Part shown: positions 11,263-20,151 of the stretch, piece by piece
Layout of the letters: each line of letters begins with the position of its first letter
Position numbering within the stretch: position 1 is the stretch's first letter
Assembly: GCF_019059575.1 (NCBI RefSeq)
Contig: NW_024881565.1
Coordinates: 576,501 to 640,500, forward strand
Length of the DNA stretch: 64,000 nucleotides
Source: Amphibalanus amphitrite
Lineage: Eukaryota; Arthropoda; Thecostraca; Balanomorpha; Balanidae
Direction of reading: 5' to 3'
The notes under the pieces: model-generated
What the model saw: only the letters and a program-made list of their open reading frames with translations
Database searches by the model: none
What the model was told of the DNA's origin: nothing
Made by a program: the position numbers and the translations under genes

Positions 11263-11693
11263 GGCTAAAATTGCACTTATTGTCGATCATTGTCCATTGC
11301 ATACTGCATACATAGATATAAAGTATGGTAGCCATAATGGGAAACTAATTTTATCTTAAATTAGCATGCCAATTGCATCTACCTTCGGTGCCGCATATCC
11401 TTTATCAGCGTCTTCAGGGCTATATGTCTAGGGCTGATGTAATTACATTACTATAAATGCACATGTTTCTGCCCTTGTTTCACAATCTACTCATTCCAAA
11501 GAATGCCATAGGTAAAAAAGATTAACACTTTTCGGTCGAAAAATACCACAAAATCTGTCCCAAACACCCCCCTCCTCCCATAGTGTTTACACAGCGCCGC
11601 AGATTCTCGCCCTCACCAACATGGCGGCCGCTGCTACGTATTCGCGAGTCGCTCCCGACATGGGGGTGCCCTATCTAGTCTTTTACCGGGGTT

Positions 11694-14235
11694 ACATGAG
11701 CGATCCGTTCCAAATACGCACTACGCTAATGCGCATCAGCTCCCCACAAACGGATCTACGGCACCGGTTACATGAGACTAATTCGTTTTATCTACGTCAA
11801 ACGGATCTTGTTTGGCTCACCCGGGCTGACTCCTCGACGGCCGGTAATTCGCATCACAAACGGAATAGGATTAGCGTACAGTCATGGCGCAGTTGCGGCA
11901 TTTACCGGGACGACTGAGCTAAATTTTAAATAATTATATCATTTGATAGGCTCAAAAACATTTAAAATTAACATGAAATCAAAAAATGAAAACAAAGTTT
12001 TCTTGTTTTAAGTCAGTGGGCACTGATTCGCCATGCAGCGACAGCAGGGTGGTCAGAAAAAATTATCTATCAAAATATTTCATTCATTTTATTTCACATG
12101 CAAAGACTAAACCAAAATACTAACATTTTTTTGTTATTTTCTACGAGGCAGCCAATAAAAAAATGCTTAGTATTTTGCATTTTGACGCTTCCAGTCAGCA
12201 AAGAATAGTTCTTGTGAAATACGGCCCGAATCGTGTGCCTCGGACGTTTACGGTCGTCAAGTTAGATGTAAGTGAATCCTAATCTATAATCTAAGATTCG
12301 GAATCAGGTGAGCCCCTACGATTTGGACCAAACTTGGTCAGTGGATAGTACGTAACGTCCTGATTACGATGCACCCAAAATCTAAGCTCGGCCCGCCATA
12401 TTTACGAAGTTACGGATGTTTCAATTTCAAGGTCATTCGGGAGAGCCCCTACGATTTCCGTCAAAATTTGTGTACTGACACTCTAGATGCTCCTCATTAC
12501 GAATATCACAAAATTTAAGCTCGGCCCGCCATATTTATGAAGTTACGGAGGTTTGAATTTCAAGGTCATTTGGGTGAGCCCCTGCGATTTCCGTCAAAAT
12601 TGGTATACGGACATATTACATCCTCCTCATTACAAATATCATAAAAGTTAAGCTCGGCCCGCCATATTTTTCAAGTTACGGAGTCACAAAGTTACGTAAT
12701 TTCAAGGTCATTCGGAGAGCCCCTCCGATTTTCGTCAAAATTTGTATGCGGACACATTACATGCTCCTCATTACGAATATCGTAAAAACTAAGCTCGGCC
12801 CGCACTATTTCAAAAGTTACTGACGTTTGAAACACACTGAAATTCAAACATCTCTAACTTTTAAAATAGTGCGGGCCGAGCTTAGCTTTTACGATATTCG
12901 TAATGAGGAGCATGTAATGTGTCCGTATACAAATTTTGACGAAAATCGGAGGGGCTCTCTGAATGACCTTGAAATTACGTAACTTTGTGACTCCGTAACT
13001 TGAAAAATATGGCGGGCCGAGCTTAACTTTTATGATGTTTGTAATGAGGAGGATGTAATATGTCCGTATACCAATTTTGACGGAAATCGCAGGGGCTCAC
13101 CCAAATGACCTTGAAATTCAAACCTCCGTAACTTCATAAATATGGCAGGCCGAGCTTAAATTTTGTGATATTCGTAATGAGGAGCATCTAGAGTGTCCGT
13201 ACACAAATTTTGACGGAAATCGTAGGGGCTCTCCCGAATGACCTTGAAATTGAAACATCCGTAACTTCGTAAATATGGCGGGCCGAGCTTAGATTTTGGG
13301 TGCATCGTAATCAGGACGTTACGTACTACCCACTGACCAAGTTTGGTCCAAATCGTAGGGGCTCGCCCGATTCCGAATCTTAGATTATAGATTAGGATTC
13401 ACTTACATCTAACTTGACGACCGTCGGACGTTTCGGTTACATGAGCGATCCGTTCCAAATACGCACTATCGCTAATTCGCATCAGCTTCCCAAGAACGCA
13501 TTCAGTGCACCGACTACATGAGCAAATTCGTATCAGTGACGTCAAACGGATCTAGTTTGGCTCTCGGCCCGATGCGCATTACAAACGGAATAGCATACAA
13601 ATGTGGCGCACTTCCGTAGCAATAGAGGTGGCTAAATTAAAAATTTATTATCTTATGTCTTTTTTGCATTTAATCTGCTCAAAACATTCTCATTTAACTT
13701 AACAAAAAAAAGTTAAACATAAAGTTGTCTTGTTTTGACTCATTGGGCAATTGCCTCTCTTGATTCGTCTGTAGTGCTGTCAGAAAAATGTTTCAACTGA
13801 AATTATGTGGATATTTACTATTTGGTTTTCACAATATTTATTATTGAAAACTTGACAATATACCGACATATTTTTTAAATATTATTTCAAAAGAAGAAAT
13901 TGAAAAAAATACCTATTATTTTGCATTTTAATGTTTCTTTTTGCAAAGAAATAGTTCCTGTAATACGTATCTTGGTCCTATTCGCTTCTAAGCCTGTTTC
14001 TCAGCGGATTTTGTTCGGACCGCCGATTCGTATTAGCAGGTGGATACATGAGTCGGTAGTACGCTCCTGATTCGCATTAGCGGTGAATCCGATCGTGATA
14101 CGTATTTGCTTTGCTCATGTAACCGCGGATCGGATCGCCGATTCGTACTAGCAGGTGGCTACATGAGTCGGTAATGCGTTCCTAATTCGAATTAGCGGCT
14201 AAATACGTATTTACTGTGCTCATGTAACCCCGATA
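11694..14235. mobile_element. Foldback element with GGGGTTACATGAGC ends and giant central palindrome
   Basis: Left end TACCGGGGTTACATGAGC, right end the inverse of TATCGGGGTTACATGAGC, with further degenerate copies of TTACATGAGC / GCTCATGTAA inside both ends (around 13437 and 14117). TTTA flanks it and duplicates the target. It is inserted in the right arm of the composite element at 6211-14246. No coding capacity was found. Confidence 0.7.
12251..13423. repeat. Near-perfect ~1.17-kb palindrome (586-bp arms) with ~120-bp repeats inside the arms
   Basis: Bases from 12251 reappear inverted up to 13423, with the centre near 12837 and almost no loop. Within each arm a unit of about 120 bp repeats about four times; landmarks are GAGCCCCTACGATTT, CTCCTCATTACGAATATC and AAGCTCGGCCCGCCATATTT. 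Confidence 0.9.
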
Positions 14236-14246
14236 TTTATATCTAT

Positions 14247-15050
14247 GCTCATCCCAAACGAAAGTTGGTTTTTTGGAGGATTTTTTTTTTTTTTTTTTTT
14301 TTTGCTCGGTCGGCCTAGTGCCATACCCGAGCAGGGGGCAGTTACTCCGGCAATTTTCGCCGGGCAGCAAGTCTTACGTTAAACCGGTTTATGTGAACCC
14401 GGTAGCAAAAACAACGTGGGATCCTATCTTAATGTGGAATCAAAGCTAAGGGGGGTACTTACGTGTATAGCCAAAGAGCCGAGATGTCCGGAGTCGCAAA
14501 CACAACAGTGGTAATGACTTTATTAACAATACATAATAGACATGAACACTTGTGAGCTGGTGTCAGTGTAATGGAGCCGGGAAGCTTTCATCGCACTGAC
14601 AGAAGGTATAAGACCTTCTAGGCTCCAGCCCCCCGGCGGGGCCTTGTTGTGGGGTGTAATGGTCGGGAGAAAAAGTCCTAAATAATAAAAACCCGACGCC
14701 TAACGCAAAGGGCAAAAACCTCGCACCTAAGCCAAAACGGCGCGAGGGAAAAAGCCCTGTAACCGCGATTAATTAATGTGTGAGTTTGGGGGTGAGCCGG
14801 GAGACGAGGGCGGCTCTTGCGTAGCCATATTTGGCGCACGTAATACAAATGTGAATTGTTTATAAATGAGATTTGAGGGAAGTGGAAATGATTTTAGTGA
14901 TTGATGACGATTGGATATCTTTAAATAGAAATGTTTGATATTAATCTAAGGTTATTTTATTAGAAAGCGATTATTATCTCTTGATTTATGTTTGCGCGCC
15001 ATAAATCGCCGACCGTTACAGCCCGCAAACAGCTGATTTCCTCGCGAAAA
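14247..15050. other. Unassigned sequence with a 23-nt T run
   Basis: A T-tract at 14281-14303, read on the minus strand, would be a poly-A tail following GGCACTAGGCCGACCGAGC, so a retroposon ending here is possible, but no duplicated target was found. 14500-14820 holds a GC-rich stretch with no recognised coding. Confidence 0.3.
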
Positions 15051-15131
15051 CGTTCCCGTGGCTCCTCTGAAACGGCTCTCCTCCAAGCTCATCCAACCTC
15101 ATCCGAGATTTTTTGGGAGGAGCGACGGGAA
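15051..15131. repeat. 81-bp mini inverted repeat (GTTCCCGTCGCTCC type)
   Basis: Begins GTTCCCGTGGCTCCTC and ends GAGGAGCGACGGGAAC. Related GTTCCCGTCGCTCCTC repeats with CTCCAAGCTC spacers occur twice at about 6067-6165. Confidence 0.5.
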
Positions 15132-15721
15132 CAGACTAGGTATGATTGCGGTTTGTGGCAGGCTGTAGCCAAGCGAAGTCAGTGAGAGGACCGGTCGTGC
15201 GCGGCTCTGTGCGCATTTTAAACTTTGGACTCCAAATTCTGCCATAGAACCGGCATTGCCCGATCGGAGGGTAGAGGGCAGGGTTACCGCAACAAGCTTC
15301 GCTTAGCGGGGGCTCTGTCCCTGTGAATCCTTGTATTCAAAAGGTTCGGACTAAATTTAAAAAAACAACGTAGTTCAATGGCGAAGTCTTTTTTTTGCCG
15401 TCAAATGTGATTTATCGATTGAAGGGTGAAATAATGCTTTGAATATAAAGACCTAAAGTATTTCCCCAGAATTTCATTGAATTTCATTGCCAGCGGCCAA
15501 CAAGCCATTTTCATCTGAAATGAGGACAGATTTATAGTGCCATCACTCGCTGGTTTTCGTTTGGCACTTGGGCCTGTAGAGGGCGTTATTATAGTTTCAA
15601 TAGCTAATGTTACATGAAACCATTTACATGAAAGACGTTACCTACAAGTTGTTATGGTCGGGTTACCAGGTCAGGTCAAGTGACCTTACCCCAGAAAAAG
15701 TTAGAATGCTCGCCATAGCTT

Positions 15722-17058
15722 TACTGTATGCCTGGCCTATTCAAATACATTAGCCTGAGGGGTGTGGTAATAACTGGTGTAAGCAAAGTGACCACGGTCA
15801 AAAACGAATTACCAAGTCAACATTTTGGGATGGCCTCGTTCAAAAAATGGCTGAGAGCTTCGGTCTAGACAATTATTTTATCGTTGGCATACAGTAAAAT
15901 ACATACCAGTATAACGCCTTTTGGGGCGACTAACGGAGCGAGCGAGAGGGTGGGCCTTGCACGTGCGAAATTGCGAGGGGGTACCTCCAACTGACTTGTG
16001 CACGGCACCCTACTAACTGGTCTCTAGCGATGTGCCAAATTTGGGCACAATCGGCCCAGCCGTTCTCGAGATCTGGAAGCGGCACCCTGCACGTGCGCAC
16101 GTGCAAAATGGGTCCCAACTGACTTGTGCACGGCACCCTACTAACCGGTCCCTAACCGTGTACCAAATTTGAGCGCAATCGGTCCAGCCGTTCCCGAGAT
16201 CTGGAAACGACCCCTGCACGTGCGCACGTGCAGCAGCACCCCAACTCTGGCACATGTATAGGCAGTGCCTAGTGGGTGCCTACCAACATGCCAACTTTCA
16301 GCGCAATCGGCCAAGTAGTTACCGAGATATTGCAACAATTACAAAACGGACACCTCTTCGTTTTGCACGTGGCACGTGCATAAGGGGTCACCCACATGCA
16401 TCAGGAATAGTCCAATGCTTGGTAGAAGGAATGAAGCTACCCTACAAAAATTACCGCGTGTAAATCGGTCAAGTGGTTGCTGAGATATAAGCCTCGCAAA
16501 AGCGTGACCACGGCCGGCCGGCCGGCCGGCCGCTCATACTCAGAAATTTCTAAGGAAAGACTACGCTCGCTTCGCTCGCTCCGTAACCAAACTCGGCCGG
16601 TGATATATAATACTGAACGAGGCCGGTGTAAATAAATTTTCAAGACCGAGGTCCTTACTGGATTTTTGAACGAGGCCGAAGGCCGAGTTCAAAAATCAGT
16701 AAGGACTGAGGTCTTGAAAATTTATCACCGGCCGAGTTTGGTATGTATTTTACTGTATGCCAACGATAAATTTATTTTCTGGACCGAAGCTCTTAGCCGA
16801 CTTAGGAACGAGACCATCCAAAAATGTTGGCTTTAGTGTATTCTGGTAATGCATTTTTGACCGTGGTCAATTTGCTTACACCAGTTATTACCACACCCCT
16901 CTGGCTAATGTATTTGAATAGGCCAGGCATACAGTAATAAATTTTCAAGACCTCAGTCCTTACTGATTTTTGAACTCGGCCTTCGGCCTCGTTCAAAAAT
17001 TCAGTAAGGACCTCGGTCTTGAAAATTTATTTACACCGGCCTCGTTCAGTATTGTATA
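15722..17058. mobile_element. Foldback insertion with GGCC-rich hairpins and satellite-like loop
   Basis: 15722-15906 is inverted at 16752-16936 (TACTGTATGCCTGGCC and complement). A second inverted pair (16594-16745 against 16937-17058) repeats TTTTTGAACGAGGCC and AATTTTCAAGACC. It splits copy E3, whose sequence resumes at about 17059. No coding region was found. Confidence 0.65.
15945..16500. repeat. ~115-bp tandem repeat inside the foldback loop
   Basis: About four diverging units share CACGTGCGCACGTGC, ACTTGTGCACGGCACCCTAC, and CGCAATCGGTCCAGCCGTTC before GAGAT. It resembles a small satellite array. Short palindromes of GGCC follow (16513-16531). Confidence 0.8.
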
Positions 17059-17778
17059 ACACCGATCGAACGATCGCTTTGAATTTTTAAGCGATTAATA
17101 AGAGTAACATTAGGTTCAAAATGCATGTATTTGAATTTTGATATCATACCGATGACTTTAGGTCAAGTCACTTTTGCACAGTCTCCCGACCCTAAGAAGT
17201 TGACAGGAGAAAGTTGAAGGACGCTCCTTTTGATGAACGTCATTCTAAACACCCTCAAACATCGGGTTATAGGTAAACATGACGCACTGAATCAAAAAAA
17301 ATTGCACTTGTGACCCCTTTTTATGACCATGAGGTCATATCAGGTCATAAAAGGTCTCCAGCAGTTCTTTGACCATTATTTTTTATGAAGACGTGTTGGA
17401 GCGATGGTCATGGAAACAACCTTAGATGTGTTCAGTTCGACGATAAGGAGCGGCTGATAAACAACATGACCTTTTCATGTCAGGTCATGACCTTGACCTC
17501 AGGTCAAATTTTGAACTTAGATCAACTCCGAGTAGGTACATATTCCAGAAAGCGCTAAAAGAGCTATCGAATGCGTCTTTCTGCGGCGCTATATCTGCCG
17601 AGTTATGGGCGAATTTATGTAAAAAAATGAAAAGACGAAATTTGATCGTTGATAACCTCTGTTGCCTTATTCTTTGAACTGACCTTAAAAATGACTAGGG
17701 CACTTTCGTCATGATCTTTGACGCTATTTCGAATGCCGGTTACCGCATCTTACATGCCGCTTACTTCTGTTCCGCTAA

Positions 17779-19382
17779 AACGCAGTTCACACTTGCCCGT
17801 AAGGTCTGCCGGTGACGGGCCCGACACCGTCAAAACGGCCGAAACCGACGGAGCGACGGCCGTCAGGTCGACGGGCATGTGTGAACCGGCAGCGTTTGAC
17901 GGCCGGCAACAGCTGACTGCGCCGGCGCCGGACCTGACGGCCGTCGCTTTGAAAAGTTCAGCAATGTTCAACTTTTGACGGTGACGGGCCCGTCGGTTTG
18001 AATGTCTGCGTGTTGGAGGAAGAGGAAAAAGAACGTTATCATGCAGGGTTGCCAGATCCAGAATGGTCCTTATCGCCAAATTCGCCCCTCGAATTTCGCC
18101 AAAATTCGCCAAATAGGATGCACTGTATTAAGCATACGTAGCAGCGCAAGTTGGCACCTTTCCGTGCTTCTATCCTCAGGATACAGAAATCCTTCTCCTC
18201 CACGCCTCAACCCCACTCCGGGCTAAACAGGCACCTTTATCTTATGCGGGCTGCTCCCTTGGAGCGGCACCGCTGCTCCCGAGGGAGCGCACCCCGTAGC
18301 CGGGTGCAGAGAGTGCATGGGGGGCTGGTCGGCCTGTCCATTCGGACGGGCTCAGCCCCGGCGACTCTCTATGGTGTCTGCCCAGACCAATGTCTCCCCC
18401 TAATTCCTATCATCCTTCCGGCTTTGCAATGGTCTTGTCAGACTGAAAGGGGCTAACCCAACAAAACAAACAAACAAAAACGCAAGTTGGCGTTCGTGTA
18501 ACCGTGTTCACGAATCGTTTCCAAGTTCACGATTTACCTATCTCGTTTCTCATATTCATCTACAGAACAGCGTACCTTAACCAGCGCCAAATGAAATAGC
18601 AAAGGTCGCCAAGCAACCGTTCCTGCCATTCCCGCAACACGCCTTGCATTGTATTTAGGGCCTTGCAACACGCCACAAAGTTGTTTACAAGTAAGTAGAA
18701 GATATTTTCATCAGGAACATTTTATAATTGAGTGCCTAATATGAAACGTTGGAAGGTTAAATTAATCAGATTACGAAATATTTCGTGATGATGTTTTTTG
18801 CTTTGTTTTGTTTATTTTTTTAAATAATATTCGGTGATTTGGAGGTGAACTCTGGAAATTCGCCAATATTTGACGTTTTATCGCCTATCGCCAAACGCCG
18901 TGCTTCTATCGCCAATGACTTTCAAAATTCGCCAAATTGGCGACATATCGCCAAGTCTGGCAACCCTGTTATCATGCAGCATGAAGCTTAAATGCATTTT
19001 TAAGATAATTTATAGCATTTTCTCTCCATTTGTTAAGACGAAAGTGTTTATTACGGCGCGATATCTTGAGATTCGTTCCCTGATTTAGGTCAGCGAACCG
19101 ATGTGATTTTCATTAAAATAAAATTGCAGCATTATTTGACATAAAAATGTAAAAGCGTGGTATTTTATTTCTGTAATTCACAGAATATTTTCCGCCTCTA
19201 CCCTCCCCCATCCCCTTCCCCCATCTGCGTCCATCTCGAAAATGGTACGCCATTTCTGTCACAACATATGGCAGCCAATGGAAGCTACCAAATCTCAACT
19301 TTCGTTTGACGGGCTGCAGGCCGTCAGGTCGACGGTGACGGGCCCGACACCGACAGACTGACGGTCATGTGTGAACTGCGTT
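17779..19382. mobile_element. Harbinger-like MITE (AACGCAGTTCACAC ends, TAA target duplication)
   Basis: The left end reads AACGCAGTTCACACTTGCCC and the right end is the inverse of AACGCAGTTCACACATGACC. TAA sits at 17776-17778 and 19383-19385, the 3-bp TWA duplication typical of PIF/Harbinger. Both subterminal parts repeat GACGGGCCCG and GACGGCCGTCAGG. It hosts a SINE-like copy. No transposase was seen. Confidence 0.7.
18156..18480 (+). mobile_element. SINE-like short retroposon, copy 2
   Basis: Flanked by an 11-bp direct repeat CGCAAGTTGGC (18145-18155, 18481-18491). Ends in AAAACAAACAAACAAAAA. It starts at nearly the same position as the copy at 779-1100, which argues for a defined short element rather than random 5' truncation of a LINE. 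Confidence 0.8.
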
Positions 19383-19586
19383 TAAGTGGCACGGGAGTCG
19401 AGCAGGGGTGTTCAACCCCCCCCCCCCCGCCCCCCCCAGCCCGGCACGACTGGCGCCGAGCACCGCCCCGGCGCGGGTTAAAGCGTCTGTCATTGGCATG
19501 TATATGTGAGCTATTGCATTAACTAGTCTCACGGGCCACGGTCAGCATATTGCCCGAGTAAACATCTTGCCCGTGAGAGAAAAGGT

Positions 19587-19742
19587 GGGTAGTATGCATA
19601 CTACCCGGGCAGTATGCGAACTGCCCGGGCGGTATGCATACTGCCCAAGGGGTCGGGTAGTATGCATACTACCCGGGCGGTATGCATACTGCCCGGGCTG
19701 TTGGGTAGTTTGCATACTGCCCGGGTAGTTTGCATACTGCCC
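19587..19742. repeat. Array of seven 20-bp palindromes (GGGTAGTATGCATACTACCC type)
   Basis: Units at 19587, 19607, 19627, 19655, 19675, 19703 and 19723, each 20 bp. Units 1 and 4 are perfect palindromes; 3 and 5 differ by one base pair (GGGCGGTATGCATACTGCCC). Two 8-bp spacers interrupt the array. Half-related GCCCGAG and GCCCGTGAG pieces precede it. Confidence 0.9.
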
Positions 19743-19763
19743 AAGTTAGCATATGACCCGTAA

Positions 19764-19816
19764 CATATATATATTATATATATATATTATATATATTATA
19801 TATATATATATCTATA

Positions 19817-19872
<56 letters not shown>

Positions 19873-19893
19873 TATATATATATATATATATAT
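19764..19893. repeat. (AT)n microsatellite
   Basis: About 130 bp of TA repeats with a few C/G interruptions, some 160 bp upstream of the DHDH start codon. Confidence 0.95.
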
Positions 19894-20052
19894 ACATCTT
19901 AAGATGTCCTTATGTTCAGTGGTTAGTGATAACCTACTTAAAAATATGTAGGTACCCAAGATTTCACTGAAATAGTCATATTTCAATAGTTTGATTGAAT
20001 AGTTTGATTGACATTTGTGACAGTTCCCTGTGACTGTGTTATTTTCAGGACC

Positions 20053-20151
20053 ATGGCCTCTGCTATTCGATGGGGAATCCTGAGCACTGGGAAAATATCA
20101 CATGACTTTGTCACTGCAGTAAGAAGTCTGGCACCTGAGGAAAACCAAAAG
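20053..20151 (+). CDS. DHDH: DHDH coding exon 1
   Basis: Encodes MASAIRWGILSTGKISHDFV and TAVRSLAPEENQK. Donor AAAAG|gtaatat, phase 0. ATG context GGACCATGG is favourable. Confidence 0.9.

Larger units (their letters stand above)
6211..14246. mobile_element. Large composite element: ~330-bp inverted repeats enclosing transposase remnant and nested insertions
   Basis: The left arm (about 6211-6545) recurs inverted at about 11360-11694, including GCGGCGCTGTGTAAACACTA and TTTTTCGACCGAAAAGTG. The outermost part of the right arm is displaced to 14236-14246 because a foldback element (11694-14235) is inserted in it: removing that element with one TTTA restores the exact complement of the left end. 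Between the arms lie a Helitron-like element (8307-9344), a P/THAP9-like transposase fragment (9368-9769) and a MITE (11005-11262). It may be one decayed autonomous transposon, or two unrelated solo arms around other DNA. Confidence 0.5.
15655..19477 (-). mobile_element. TTAA/CCCGCGCC element (copy E3), 3'-truncated and interrupted by nested insertions
   Basis: Right boundary CCCCGGCGCGGG followed by TTAA (19478-19481), preceded by GGGGTGTTCAACCCC and a long C run. The body matches 31407-33264 in pieces: 15655-15721, then 17059-17778, then 19383-19477. The gaps are explained by a foldback insertion (15722-17058) and a Harbinger-like MITE (17779-19382). The left end is missing. Confidence 0.65.
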
